A stretch of DNA of 64,000 nt from Bacteroidota bacterium (GCA_003250395.1 QKGM01000033.1:1-64000); one strand, 5' to 3'. Shown: positions 1-10,914, counted from the first letter of the stretch. A program made the numbers and translations. Notes: a model not told the origin generated them from the sequence alone.

Positions 1-83
1 ATAATAGCCAGATTGTATTTTTAATTGGTTATTGATCATCGATGATTTGTAAAAGTTTGTATTCTATTTAATTAAAAAATGAT

Positions 84-293
84 ATGAATATTCTTCGTTT
101 TAAAACCAATATCAATTGCGGTAACTGCCTTAGGGCCGTAACCCCTTTTCTAAACAGTGAACCGGAAATCGAAAAATGGCAGGTAGACCTGGAGCATCCC
201 GAGCGGATCCTTACCGTGGAAGGAGAGGTGGATGCATCATTGGTAACTGACCTCCTGAAAGAGGCAGGTTATAAAGGGGAGGCTCTTCCGTAG
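84..293 (+). CDS. Small HMA-like (heavy-metal-associated domain) protein
   Basis: 69 aa ORF with N-terminal NCGNC (CxxC) motif and short HMA-like beta-alpha pattern ending in LLKEAGYKGEALP. Confidence 0.7.
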   Translation: MNILRFKTNINCGNCLRAVTPFLNSEPEIEKWQVDLEHPERILTVEGEVDASLVTDLLKEAGYKGEALP

Positions 294-408
294 ACAGGGT
301 GACTTTAAATTGATTATCTTAGACTGGTAGTGAGATGTCAGGAGTTGACTTCAATTCCATGAATGACATATATGTTGTACATTTGATTTTATTTTATCAA
401 TTTAAAAC

Positions 409-2415
409 ATGAATAATAGCATTAGGTCAATGGTGGGTTCTGCCTATCTGTTGTTATTACTTTCTGCGTGCAATAATACTCAGGTTGTTTACAACTCGCC
501 AGACGAATATCCGGTATATATGGGTGATGATCTGGAATTAACCTATTCGCCTGAAGTTTCGAAATTTTGCCTGTGGTCACCTGGCGCCGGGGATGCCGAG
601 GTAAGGTTATATAAAGACCAGCATGATGAATCACCATACAGTGTCTTACCTATGAAGCGTTCCGATCAGGGAACCTGGAGAGCTGAAGCAAAGGGTGATC
701 TGAAAGGAGAATACTATACATTCAGGATAAAATTTAATGGTGGCTGGCTTGCTGAAACTCCGGGAATCTGGGCAAAGGCAGTTGGAATCAATGGTCTTAA
801 AGCATGTATTATTGATCCTGCGGAGACTAATCCTGATGGATGGCTTAACGACAAAGCACCGGATCAAAAAAGTTTCAATGATATTGTTCTTTACGAATTG
901 CATGTACGTGATATGAGTATAGATTCCAACTCAGGGATACAACATGCAGGTAAATTTCTTGGTTTAACTGAACTGAATACTAAAAATGACAAGGGCCTTT
1001 CCACGGGACTTTCGTATCTGAAAGAGATGGGAATTACCCATGTTCATTTGCTACCGGTTTTTGACTTCCGCTCCCTGGATGAAGGTAATCAGGACGACAG
1101 ACAGTATAATTGGGGGTATGATCCTCAGAATTATAATGTTCCGGAGGGAAGCTATTCGATTGATCCATCAGACCCTTTATCGCGGATCAAAGAGTTTAAG
1201 GAAATGGTGATGGCTTTTCATAAAAACGGTATCAGGGTGATCATGGACGTGGTGTACAACCATACCGGAGGACCCAACGAGTTGTCGAATTTTAACCTGA
1301 CAGCTCCTGACTATTTTTACCGGAAGAATGCTGACAGCACCTATTCAAATGGATCGGGTTGCGGTAATGAAACTGCTTCTGAAAGACCTATGATGAGGCA
1401 TTTTATGGTAGAATCGGTAAAGTATTGGGCGAGGGAATACCATATAGACGGTTTCCGTTTCGACCTTATGGGGCTTCATGATTTAGAAACCATGAACCTG
1501 ATCAGGAAAGAGCTGGATAATATAGATCCAGGTATTTTTATATATGGCGAAGGATGGATTGCTGGTGGAAGCCCATTGAATGAGGAGTTAAGAGCCACAA
1601 AACAGAATGTTTCGAAGATGCCGCGAATTGCAGTTTTTGGTGATGAATTGCGTGATGGTGTAAAAGGGCCCTGGAATGATAACGGGGCGACAGCCTTTGC
1701 ATCAGGGAGACCAGGACTTGAAGCAAGCGTAATGTTTGGAATTGTTGGGGCTGTCAGACATCCGGAGGTTGATTATAACAGGGTTAATTATTCGAGAGAA
1801 CCATGGGCTTTGGAACCTGCGCAAAACATCAATTATGTCTCTTGCCATGACAACCACACATTATGGGATAAATTCAGGTTTACGTGTCCCGATGCCTCAA
1901 AGGATGAGTTGATCAGGATGAATAAGTTAGCCAGTGCGATTGTATTGACCTCCCAGGGAGTTCCCTTTCTGCATAACGGGGTTGAGATGCTCCGAACGAA
2001 ACAGGGTGTGGAAAACTCATTTGAATCGCCTGATAGTATTAACCAGATTGACTGGAGTTGGAAATCAACTAATAAATCAATAGTGGATTTCCATATTGAC
2101 CTGATTCAATTGCGAAAAGAGCATCCGGCTTTTCACCTTTCTTCAGCCGGAGAGATTGCCGGGAAGATACATTTTCTTCCTTCACGCGAATGTACAATTG
2201 CTTATACAATTAGTTGTGATGGAACAGTTGATGATTGGAAAGAAGTATTCATCGTTTTTAACGGGAATCGTCATCAAGTTGAATTCGATATGCCGGAAGG
2301 TAACTGGAAGGTTTATCTGGATGGCGATAATGTTTTCAAAGAGGGGAAGGATTGTGTGCAAAAGGTGAAATTGAAAGTGGCTGGCATTTCGGCTATGATA
2401 CTTGGCAGATCATAG
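409..2415 (+). CDS. pulA: Type I pullulanase-like GH13 lipoprotein
   Basis: 668 aa; lipobox-like LLLLLSACNN; YNWGYDPQNYNVPEGSYS, VYNHTGG, DGFRFDLMG, YGEGW motifs typical of pullulanase. Confidence 0.9.
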   Translation: MNNSIRSMVGSAYLLLLLSACNNTQVVYNSPDEYPVYMGDDLELTYSPEVSKFCLWSPGAGDAEVRLYKDQHDESPYSVLPMKRSDQGTWRAEAKGDLKGEYYTFRIKFNGGWLAETPGIWAKAVGINGLKACIIDPAETNPDGWLNDKAPDQKSFNDIVLYELHVRDMSIDSNSGIQHAGKFLGLTELNTKNDKGLSTGLSYLKEMGITHVHLLPVFDFRSLDEGNQDDRQYNWGYDPQNYNVPEGSYSIDPSDPLSRIKEFKEMVMAFHKNGIRVIMDVVYNHTGGPNELSNFNLTAPDYFYRKNADSTYSNGSGCGNETASERPMMRHFMVESVKYWAREYHIDGFRFDLMGLHDLETMNLIRKELDNIDPGIFIYGEGWIAGGSPLNEELRATKQNVSKMPRIAVFGDELRDGVKGPWNDNGATAFASGRPGLEASVMFGIVGAVRHPEVDYNRVNYSREPWALEPAQNINYVSCHDNHTLWDKFRFTCPDASKDELIRMNKLASAIVLTSQGVPFLHNGVEMLRTKQGVENSFESPDSINQIDWSWKSTNKSIVDFHIDLIQLRKEHPAFHLSSAGEIAGKIHFLPSRECTIAYTISCDGTVDDWKEVFIVFNGNRHQVEFDMPEGNWKVYLDGDNVFKEGKDCVQKVKLKVAGISAMILGRS

Positions 2416-2505
2416 TTCGCCTGAAGTATTATAGTTTAATACCACTTTTAACGAATTGAAGGCTTTTAACCTGTCCAGACTTAAACAGATAAATCAATCT
2501 GTCAA

Positions 2506-3141
2506 ATGATGCTCTATTCTCTTACTGCTTTTAAATATTTTTCTTTAGGTGCTGTTTTCGGATTATCTGCCGGTCTATCACCTGGTCCGTTATTAACACT
2601 GGTGATTTCAGAAACAATCAGGCTTAACAGGCAGGCTGGCATCAGGGTCGCTATTTCCCCTCTGATTACAGATTTGCCTGTCATCCTATTTTCATTGCTG
2701 GTTATGGACACGATTTCCCGATACCAGCTTCTACTTGCAATAATCTCCTTTGCCGGCGCTTTGTTTGTTGGTTATCTGGGATATGAAACAATGCAGATAA
2801 AGGGAATTGGTGTCGACAATCAACAGTTAAAGTCCGGATCGCTCAAAAAGGGCATTACAGCAAATCTCCTGAATCCGCACCCCTATATATTCTGGTGTAC
2901 GATAGGGGCCCCCTTGATATTGCAGGCATTTGGAATCAGTTTGTTTACAATGGTTTTATTTTTGGTAGCTTTCTATATTATGCTGATAGGTGCAAAAATC
3001 ACCATAGTATTGTTAGTAGCCAGGTCCAGGATGTTACTCAGGCAGAGGGGCTATGTGTTGATAATGCGGGTCTTGGGAGTTATTCTCTTCGCGTTTGCCT
3101 TGTTTTTTATACGTGATGGAATAAAATATATTACGACATAG
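2506..3141 (+). CDS. LysE-family translocator
   Basis: 211 aa multi-TM protein with N-terminal GLSAGLSPGPLLTLVISETI motif. Confidence 0.85.
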   Translation: MMLYSLTAFKYFSLGAVFGLSAGLSPGPLLTLVISETIRLNRQAGIRVAISPLITDLPVILFSLLVMDTISRYQLLLAIISFAGALFVGYLGYETMQIKGIGVDNQQLKSGSLKKGITANLLNPHPYIFWCTIGAPLILQAFGISLFTMVLFLVAFYIMLIGAKITIVLLVARSRMLLRQRGYVLIMRVLGVILFAFALFFIRDGIKYITT

Positions 3142-3185
3142 ACTGATCTCCCTCAAGAGATAATCACTATTGGTAAAGGTTGGTT

Positions 3186-3207
3186 TTTCCCCGGTTACGG
3201 GGCTTTT
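3186..3207. terminator. Short bidirectional terminator-like hairpin between convergent lysE-like and MFS genes
   Basis: CCCC-GGTTAC-GGGG flanked by T-rich sequence on both strands. Confidence 0.4.
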
Positions 3208-3228
3208 ACTGTCAAATTTCTACAATAG

Positions 3229-4563
3229 CTACTCCTTGCGAATACTCTTGTTATCGCTTACAAGCAACCACATCAATGCCGATATTGCCAGCGAGACAAA
3301 GCTGATATAAAATACAATGGATTTGTCGTCGGCTATATTTATAAAATAACCGATAAACAGACTGGTTGTTAATTGCGGCAGGACAACCGAAAGATTAAAG
3401 ATTCCCATGAAATACCCCATTCTGTTTTTATCAACTTTTTCCGACATGATGGCAAAAGGCAGGCTTACCACAGCAGCCCAACCAATACAAACCACAGAAA
3501 TCATGATGTATAGCATTAGCGGTGTGCGGACAAACATAGCAATAACCAGATAGCCCAGCGCCATTATTGTCAGGGCTGCGGCGTGTACTTTTACCCTTCC
3601 CATTTTTCTTGCAAGGGGTTCCAGAAGGAATGCGGGCATTAGAAAACTCACCGCATTGAGGAGGAAGAAAGCGATTCCAATCATTCGCCCTGTGTCATCA
3701 CTTATAAGTTTATCTACGGCAGCTAGATCATCGGTCAGGGTCGTCCCTTTTTGTTTCAGCATCTGAACAATCTTGTATTTTTCAACAATATCAGGGCTGA
3801 ACATTTTTTGCTGAAGGAACGCAATAATGTATACAAACATGGTTTGTACACCAAGCCATGAGAAAAAGTGAGCACCATATATACGGAAAAGCTGGCCCCA
3901 TTGGGTTGTGGTTCCTTCAACGATTTCGTTATTCTCATTTGTTTTGATAAGTTCGCGGGGCTCTTCAATAAAAAACATCGGAATAATTGAGAATGCGAGA
4001 ATAACAGCTACACCGATATATATTAATACATAATTTCCCAGGAGTGCTCCTGCCAGATAGGCAAGGCTGCCAAACAGATTCGAAGTGGATTGCATCCAGG
4101 TATATCCTTTCGTACGGGGTGCTCCGTCAGGGGTTACATCCGCAATGATGGCACGGGTTGGATTGAAGCTGATGTTAATTGCTAAATCGAGTGTTAGTGC
4201 AACAGTAATGGCTACAGCCATCAGACTGCCGATTCCGAGAAAATCGTTAATAGTACCTATGTTGGGAAGGGCCAGAACAGCAAGTGCTGTAAGAATTCCT
4301 CCTATTATGATAAATGGTCGGCGGCGACCACCAAATAGCCAAACTTTATCACTGATCAGGCCGATAAGCGGCTGACCCAGGATACCTGCAACAGGCCCCG
4401 CAGCCCACACAATGCCTATGTGATGGATATCAAGGTTGAATTTTGTTGAAAGTATCCAGCTTAATACTGCGATCTGGATTGAAAGTCCAAATCCCATTGC
4501 TGTGGAAGGTAAGCCCAGTACCACATAAAATGAGTTGGTTAATTTCTTTTGAAAATTTAACAT
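3229..4563 (-). CDS. MFS transporter, SLC45-like sugar transporter
   Basis: 444 aa, about 12 TM; GQPLIGLISDKVWLFGGRRRPFI motif as in SLC45/GPH-type sugar transporters. Confidence 0.85.
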   Translation of the reverse strand: MLNFQKKLTNSFYVVLGLPSTAMGFGLSIQIAVLSWILSTKFNLDIHHIGIVWAAGPVAGILGQPLIGLISDKVWLFGGRRRPFIIIGGILTALAVLALPNIGTINDFLGIGSLMAVAITVALTLDLAINISFNPTRAIIADVTPDGAPRTKGYTWMQSTSNLFGSLAYLAGALLGNYVLIYIGVAVILAFSIIPMFFIEEPRELIKTNENNEIVEGTTTQWGQLFRIYGAHFFSWLGVQTMFVYIIAFLQQKMFSPDIVEKYKIVQMLKQKGTTLTDDLAAVDKLISDDTGRMIGIAFFLLNAVSFLMPAFLLEPLARKMGRVKVHAAALTIMALGYLVIAMFVRTPLMLYIMISVVCIGWAAVVSLPFAIMSEKVDKNRMGYFMGIFNLSVVLPQLTTSLFIGYFINIADDKSIVFYISFVSLAISALMWLLVSDNKSIRKE

Positions 4564-4577
4564 AATCGTTTGATTTA

Positions 4578-6428
4578 TTATTTATCAAGTTCAATAATCA
4601 ATGATGTCAGGGCCGGAATTGTCAACCGGGTTATGTCGGAGATGTTTTTCCCTGAAATAATTTCTTTACCGGTGCGGCAACCTTTGATTATTTCTGAGAA
4701 GCGTTCTGTGGTGATAGTACGTTCATTATCTGAGAAGTTCATCACGATCATGATCGTTTGTTTTTCGTTGTAGCGAAAGTAAACATAGACGTCATTTTCC
4801 GGGATGAACTGGAGGGTTTTCCCAGTCTGAACTGCCGTGCAACCTTTTCGCCAGTCAGCAATTGTTTTAACATAACTGAAGGCTTCCTGCTGTAGTGGAG
4901 TTCTTCCTTCAGGTGTAAAAGCATTCAGTGTATCATTAATCCAACCGCCGGGGAAGTCTTTACGCATTTTGCCATGGCCTTCTTCCTGGTCGCCGGCCAT
5001 CAGAATTTCCACACCCTGATATAGTTGTGGAATACCACGCAAGGTCAGCAATAAGGTAATTCCTAACCTGAACTTGCCAAAGTTTTCTCCTGCAATGGTA
5101 TAAAATTGAGATACATCGTGATTGGTAAGGAAAGTCAGGTTGTTCCCGGGATATTTATATGCAATATCCTTTGCCAGACAATAGTAAATCCGTTCAGCTC
5201 CTTTATTCCAACCTGTGCTCTCGTTAAGCGATTTGCGGATTGCATCAAATAACGGGAAATCGGTAAGGTATTCCAGTTCTGAATTAAAACCATCGTTGTT
5301 AGGTGCATCTTTCATCCAGTAGGCATGGAGTGTTTTATCCTCAATCCATATCTCACCAACCACATTCAGATCGGGATATTCATTCTTCAACGCTATTCTC
5401 CATTTTGCCATAAATCCGGGGTCAGGGTACATGTAGGTGTCCATTCTTATCCCGTCAAGATCGGCGTATTCAACCCACCAGATGCTGTTTTGAGTCAGGT
5501 AGACAGCAAGATGCGGGTTCTTCTGGTTTAAATCGGGCATATGCGTATCGAACCAACCATCAAGCATTATGCTTTTATCTGCTTTCGAAGCATATGGATC
5601 CATTATGACCGGAGCTTTGAAGTTTGACCGGGTATAATTATTAAAATTATGAATCCAGTCGGGTGAAGGCAGATCATTGATAAACCAGTGCGTTTGTCCG
5701 CAATGATTGAACACCATATCCATGATAATCTTTAGCTGATAGTCATGAGCTTTCTTCACCAACCTGACATATTCTTCGTTGGTGCCAATCCTGGGGTCAG
5801 TTTTATAAAAATCGGTAATGGCATAACCGTGATATGAATAAGCCGGGGTATTGTTCTCAACAAAGGGGTTGATCCATAAGGCTGTCATTCCAAGGCCAGC
5901 AATATACCCCAGGTGATCCTCTATCCCTTTCAGATCGCCGCCATGCCTTCCATCAGGGTTGCTCCGATCTGATTTTTCAAGCATCAGGGAATGACTGTCA
6001 TTGGTTGTATCACCATTAGCAAAACGATCAGGCATTAAAAGATATATAACATCCTCCTGGCCAAAGCCCTTGCGGGCAGCTGAGCCTTTACGCCTTTCCT
6101 TTAATTCATACTGAATTTTAAGGATCTTTCTCCCTTGGTTTAACAGGTCAATATCAAATTTTCCGGCTTTAGTGTCATCATTTATCGTTAGGTAAAGAAA
6201 CAGATAGTTTTGATTGGGCACTTGTCCGATACTGTCAATATGAATGCCGGGATGCCTGATTTCCGGCTTTAATCCGCCAAGATCTCTCCCGTACAGCAAT
6301 ATCTGTAAAGAGGTATTTTTCATGCCAATCCACCAGTAAGGAGGTTCAGCCCTACTAATATCAGGTTGAGCATGAGAAAATGAACTGATGAAACAGATGA
6401 TTATAAAGAGAGATGTCCTGTTGATCAT
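4578..6428 (-). CDS. Secreted GH13 alpha-amylase / neopullulanase-like
   Basis: GH13 motifs DMVFNHCG, DGIRMDTY, GEIW, FLTNHD; start reassigned to internal Met before signal peptide MINRTSLFIIICFISSFSHAQ. Confidence 0.9.
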   Translation of the reverse strand: MINRTSLFIIICFISSFSHAQPDISRAEPPYWWIGMKNTSLQILLYGRDLGGLKPEIRHPGIHIDSIGQVPNQNYLFLYLTINDDTKAGKFDIDLLNQGRKILKIQYELKERRKGSAARKGFGQEDVIYLLMPDRFANGDTTNDSHSLMLEKSDRSNPDGRHGGDLKGIEDHLGYIAGLGMTALWINPFVENNTPAYSYHGYAITDFYKTDPRIGTNEEYVRLVKKAHDYQLKIIMDMVFNHCGQTHWFINDLPSPDWIHNFNNYTRSNFKAPVIMDPYASKADKSIMLDGWFDTHMPDLNQKNPHLAVYLTQNSIWWVEYADLDGIRMDTYMYPDPGFMAKWRIALKNEYPDLNVVGEIWIEDKTLHAYWMKDAPNNDGFNSELEYLTDFPLFDAIRKSLNESTGWNKGAERIYYCLAKDIAYKYPGNNLTFLTNHDVSQFYTIAGENFGKFRLGITLLLTLRGIPQLYQGVEILMAGDQEEGHGKMRKDFPGGWINDTLNAFTPEGRTPLQQEAFSYVKTIADWRKGCTAVQTGKTLQFIPENDVYVYFRYNEKQTIMIVMNFSDNERTITTERFSEIIKGCRTGKEIISGKNISDITRLTIPALTSLIIELDK

Positions 6429-6539
6429 ATGATTATGCTTGAGGGTAAACGAATATGTATGCAGTATCAGACCTGAAGGCATTGCATCCGGGTCTGCAGC
6501 CTTTGCATTATCAAAATGCAAAGGCTCACAACTTTAAAG

Positions 6540-7919
6540 TTATAATCTTGTGTAAATCTTATACTCCCAGGGCCCCAGCGATATTTTGGTGTCACTGTTA
6601 ATAGCATAGGGCATCCCGGCAGTGTAATCGGTGTATTCACCATTGACATCTTTACTGGTAAGGTTAACAGAAACTCTATCAGCAGAAAGATTGGCAATAA
6701 CAACAACACGGTTTGAATTCAATTCTCTGAAAAAGGCCAGCACCTTTTGATCGTCAGTTGTCGATATACGGGTGTAACTACCACCCCATATTCCATTGCC
6801 CAGAGCCGGATTGTTGTGCTTGAGGGTAAGTATCGAGCGATAGAAGTTTTGCAAAGGATAATCTCCCCAGTTAATCGGGTCTTTTTCGAAGAAAAGGAGC
6901 CTTTGGTTGTAATCAGATTCCTGACCACTGTATATAAGTGGCATACCGGGAATGGTAGCTGTGAGAACTGCCATCACTTTGGCAGCTTCTCCCAGACGTT
7001 CCTGTTCTGTTCCATTCCATGAGTTTTCGTCATGGTTGCTGGTGAATTGCATGAGAATGGCATAAGAAGGGAAACGGCGCGCGTTGGAATCGATAATGGA
7101 ATCAAGACTATTGGCAGTGAGTTTTCCCTGAGCTATCTTGTTCATTACATTGTGTGTACTCCAGGAATACCCCATTTCGAAAGCAGAATCCTGAAGAGCA
7201 GGTTCTTCGGCTTCAGCAAGAAGAAAGACCGGTTTGATTGAGTCGAGAGAGATGCGGGCACGATTCCAAAATCTGGTAGGAACCAGGCCGGCAACATCGC
7301 ATCGGAACCCATCAATATCTGTGTTTTTAACCCAGTATTTCAAAGCGTCGATCATATAGTCATTCACAGCAGGTACATCATAGTTCAGGTCAGCAACATC
7401 AGACCAGTCATAAGGGGATACAATTTTTCCCAATGAATCCCTGGTATACCAGTCAGGGTGCTGTGTCAACAGGGGATTATCCCATGCAGTATGGTTGGCA
7501 ACCCAGTCGATGATAACATACATTCCGTAATCATGTGCTACTGTTACAAACTCTTTGAACCGATCCATATTACCAAACTCAGGATTCACTGCAAGATAAT
7601 CCTTTACCGAATAATAGGAACCAAGTGAGCCCTTACGGTTAACCTCCCCGATCGGATTTACCGGCATCAACCACAAGATATCAACACCCATCTCCTTTAA
7701 CCTTCCGAGATGTGGAATAAGAGCAGTAAAAGTCCCTTCCGGGGTAAATTGCCGGATGTTTACTTCATAAATAGTTGCGTTCTTTACCCATTCAGGCGTT
7801 TTTAACGGTGTAGCCGGGAGGGCTGCCTGTTCCCGCTTCGGAGTGCAACCTCCGGTGAGAAGGGAGAGACCTATTGTCATTGCTCCCAAAATCAATAAAG
7901 CGTTTTTTACATATTTCAT
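6540..7919 (-). CDS. GH13 alpha-amylase family lipoprotein
   Basis: 459 aa; lipobox-like LLTGGC; DWVANHTA, DGFRCDVAG, FTSNHDEN motifs. Confidence 0.9.
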   Translation of the reverse strand: MKYVKNALLILGAMTIGLSLLTGGCTPKREQAALPATPLKTPEWVKNATIYEVNIRQFTPEGTFTALIPHLGRLKEMGVDILWLMPVNPIGEVNRKGSLGSYYSVKDYLAVNPEFGNMDRFKEFVTVAHDYGMYVIIDWVANHTAWDNPLLTQHPDWYTRDSLGKIVSPYDWSDVADLNYDVPAVNDYMIDALKYWVKNTDIDGFRCDVAGLVPTRFWNRARISLDSIKPVFLLAEAEEPALQDSAFEMGYSWSTHNVMNKIAQGKLTANSLDSIIDSNARRFPSYAILMQFTSNHDENSWNGTEQERLGEAAKVMAVLTATIPGMPLIYSGQESDYNQRLLFFEKDPINWGDYPLQNFYRSILTLKHNNPALGNGIWGGSYTRISTTDDQKVLAFFRELNSNRVVVIANLSADRVSVNLTSKDVNGEYTDYTAGMPYAINSDTKISLGPWEYKIYTRL

Positions 7920-7962
7920 GAGTGATTGTATTTTGTTTGATCGCAGAATTCAAATAAAATGC

Positions 7963-9450
7963 TTAACGTCCGAAGATTTTTGTTAACCGAGCAAGCTGAT
8001 TGGCATGTGCATCTGTCAACTGTCCTGGTAAAAGTCTCCAGCGCCAATACCCTGAAGGTTTTCCGGGAAGATTCATTCTGCACTCAGTATCCAGTCCCAG
8101 AATATCCTGGGCCGGGGCAATGGCTATTCCGGCTACTGTACTCCATGCAAGCCTGATAAATGCCCAGTGTATATGCTCTTCATCAGGAACAAAATAATCT
8201 CGCATCGATTGAAGGTCTTCGGCTTTTGCACTCTTGTACCATCCAACTGTAGTGTCATTATCGTGTGTCCCTGTATACACAATACAATTACGGGTGTAAG
8301 TATGTGGACGGAAGTCGTTACTGTCAGCAGAATCAAAAGCAAACTGTAGAATTTTCATCCCCGGAAGGTTATTCCCGTCACGTAATTCAACAACATCGGG
8401 GGTGATAACACCAAGATCTTCGGCAATAAGGTTCAGTTCGCCCAGTTCTCGGCTTATAGCACTGAGCATCTCTTTTCCCGGGGCGCTGATCCATTCTCCA
8501 TTTATGGCGGTGGTTTCTCCGAAAGGCACTGCCCAATATGCACAGAGCCCCCTGAAATGATCGATTCGGAGAATATCATAAAGCTTTAAATTGGCTTTTA
8601 CCCTGTCGATCCACCATCGGAAATTGGTTGATCTCAGCGATTCCCAGTTGTAAAGCGGATTGCCCCAGAGCTGTCCTGTTTCACTGAAATAATCAGGGGG
8701 AACACCCGCTACCCTTATAGGGTTACGGTGATCATCAAACATGAATATATCCGGATTACACCATGCATCTGCACTGTCATGGGCTATGTAAAGAGGGATA
8801 TCACCAATTATTTTAATGTCACGCCCGTTGGCATATTTTTTTACCGAAAGCCATTGTGAATAGAAAAAGAACTGAATAATCCGGTACACTTCAGCTTGGA
8901 CATTCAATTCGTTCCACAACTGATTGATGGTATCATGATATCTCAGTTTTTGTTCTATCGGCCATTCCCACCATGGACGTAATTCATTTTTCTCCTTGAC
9001 GGCCATAAACAGACTATAATCAAAGAGCCAGTGAGCTTCAGTATCACAAAAATGATTATAGTCTCTGCGGAAATCACCTGATGCCTGATATAGAAAATTT
9101 GTGGCTGCTTTTTTTAACAGCGGCCATTTGACATGATTTACCGTCTCAAAATCTATGAAATCTTCAGTGAAAGGAATTCCTATCGGTAGATTTTTTTCAG
9201 GCAGAAAACCCTGATGAACAAGGGTGCCAAGATCTATCAGCATGGGGTTGCCTGCAAAAGCTGAATAGCATTGATAAGGGGAGTCACCATATCCCGTATG
9301 TCCGAGAGGAAGTATTTGCCAGATGTGCTGCCTGGCAGAAGTTAGCCAGTCAATAAAACGAAAAGCCTCGGAACCGAGCGAACCGATTCCGTATTTGCCA
9401 GGTAGTGATGTCACGTGTAGCAGAATACCACTGCTTCTTTCTGATTTCAT
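7963..9450 (-). CDS. malQ: 4-alpha-glucanotransferase (amylomaltase)
   Basis: GILLHVTSLPGKYGIGSLG, RIDHFRG, AEDLG, GTHDNDT motifs of GH77; start trimmed to MKSERSSG. Confidence 0.93.
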   Translation of the reverse strand: MKSERSSGILLHVTSLPGKYGIGSLGSEAFRFIDWLTSARQHIWQILPLGHTGYGDSPYQCYSAFAGNPMLIDLGTLVHQGFLPEKNLPIGIPFTEDFIDFETVNHVKWPLLKKAATNFLYQASGDFRRDYNHFCDTEAHWLFDYSLFMAVKEKNELRPWWEWPIEQKLRYHDTINQLWNELNVQAEVYRIIQFFFYSQWLSVKKYANGRDIKIIGDIPLYIAHDSADAWCNPDIFMFDDHRNPIRVAGVPPDYFSETGQLWGNPLYNWESLRSTNFRWWIDRVKANLKLYDILRIDHFRGLCAYWAVPFGETTAINGEWISAPGKEMLSAISRELGELNLIAEDLGVITPDVVELRDGNNLPGMKILQFAFDSADSNDFRPHTYTRNCIVYTGTHDNDTTVGWYKSAKAEDLQSMRDYFVPDEEHIHWAFIRLAWSTVAGIAIAPAQDILGLDTECRMNLPGKPSGYWRWRLLPGQLTDAHANQLARLTKIFGR

Positions 9451-9496
9451 GTTTGGATAGTTTGAATTAGATTCTTTATACGTGATTATGTTGTTT

Positions 9497-10822
9497 TTAT
9501 TCTTCGGAATGTTTTTGTTCAATCACGAATATTACAGATATTCCAGCCAGTATCATTGAAATTCCTGCAACGCCCAGCATCATAATGGAAGCACCTCCAA
9601 GTGCTGTGAGCAGCAGTCCACCCAGTAAACCAGCACAAATCTGCGGAATAGTGATGGTGGCATTGAACAAGCCCATGTAAACACCCATTCTGCTCGCTGG
9701 AAGTGATGCCGACAGAATAGCGTAGGGCATAGCCAGAATGGCTGCCCATGCAATACCTACTCCCACCATGGCTCCGATCAGTACATATTGGTCGGTTATG
9801 AAAACCATCGACAGCAGACTTAAGCCACCCAAAATTAACGACCACCGGTATGTGTTTTTTCTGCCAATCAATTTTGCAAGGCGCGGAATTAAGGTTGAAT
9901 AGAGGGCAGCACATAAACTGTAAAAAGCAAAAATGACACCTGTCCAGTTGCCAGCTTCATTAAAACTGGCCGATCTGCTGTCTCCGGGTGAAATATTCCA
10001 CACATTTTCGGCTATGCCATTTGTTGTATATACCCACATCAGAAAGAGGGAAAACCATGAGAAAAACTGAACAATGGCCAGTCGCCACATAGTTACCGGT
10101 ATATCCTGTATGAGTGATTTAAAACTTGTATGACTTTTTTCCTCTTCGGTGACATTGTTGTATTCTTCATACTCTTTGGGCGGATATTCTTTTGTAGAGA
10201 AGGAAGTCCATAACACGGTAATGAGTAAAACAGCACCCCCCAGGTAAAACGACCAGATAACTGTAGGGGCTACCTTATCACCTTCGGCTGGTATGTTGGC
10301 AACCCCAAGCCATGTGAGCAGAAAAGGAAGCAATGAACCAACCACTGCGCCACTGTTGATCAGGAAGCTCTGGATTGAATAACCAAGGTTTCGCTGGTCT
10401 TCATTTACCATATCACCAACCAGTGCCCTGAAGGGTTGCATCGTGACATTAAAAGAGGTGTCCATAAAGAGCAACATTGCTGCACCAAAAAATAGCGGAG
10501 CGAACAGGTACGCAAGATATTCGGCATTAGGCATGAAGAACATTGCAAGCGCTGACACAATGGCTCCGGCGAGAATAAACGGAACCCTGCGTCCTAGTCG
10601 TGTCCATGTCTTATCACTAGATAAACCAACGATAGGCTGAACCAATAAACCGGCAAGCGGTGCAGCCAGCCAGAAGAATCCAAGATGTTCTGTGTTGGCT
10701 CCCAATGCTGAGAGGATGCGGCTGGTATTCCCATTCTGAAGCGAATACCCGATCTGAACACCCATAAAGCCAAAACTAAGGTTCCATATCTGCCAGAAGC
10801 TTAAATTCGGTTTTTTCATCAC
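9497..10822 (-). CDS. MFS maltose/maltodextrin-type transporter, SLC45-like
   Basis: 441 aa; LVQPIVGLSSDKTWTRLGRRVPFI motif; same family as 3229-4563. Confidence 0.87.
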   Translation of the reverse strand: MMKKPNLSFWQIWNLSFGFMGVQIGYSLQNGNTSRILSALGANTEHLGFFWLAAPLAGLLVQPIVGLSSDKTWTRLGRRVPFILAGAIVSALAMFFMPNAEYLAYLFAPLFFGAAMLLFMDTSFNVTMQPFRALVGDMVNEDQRNLGYSIQSFLINSGAVVGSLLPFLLTWLGVANIPAEGDKVAPTVIWSFYLGGAVLLITVLWTSFSTKEYPPKEYEEYNNVTEEEKSHTSFKSLIQDIPVTMWRLAIVQFFSWFSLFLMWVYTTNGIAENVWNISPGDSRSASFNEAGNWTGVIFAFYSLCAALYSTLIPRLAKLIGRKNTYRWSLILGGLSLLSMVFITDQYVLIGAMVGVGIAWAAILAMPYAILSASLPASRMGVYMGLFNATITIPQICAGLLGGLLLTALGGASIMMLGVAGISMILAGISVIFVIEQKHSEE

Positions 10823-10914
10823 ATTTATTTTGTGTGGTTTTTTAACTTCTATGTGTTTGGTTTACTGTCGATAATACAAATCAATCAAAGTCGGCAGTAA
10901 AGTGAAAAAATAGC

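Noticed and set aside
9519-9914. 131-aa ORF in another frame of the MFS gene
   Set aside because: Alternate-frame ORF inside a well-supported transporter gene.
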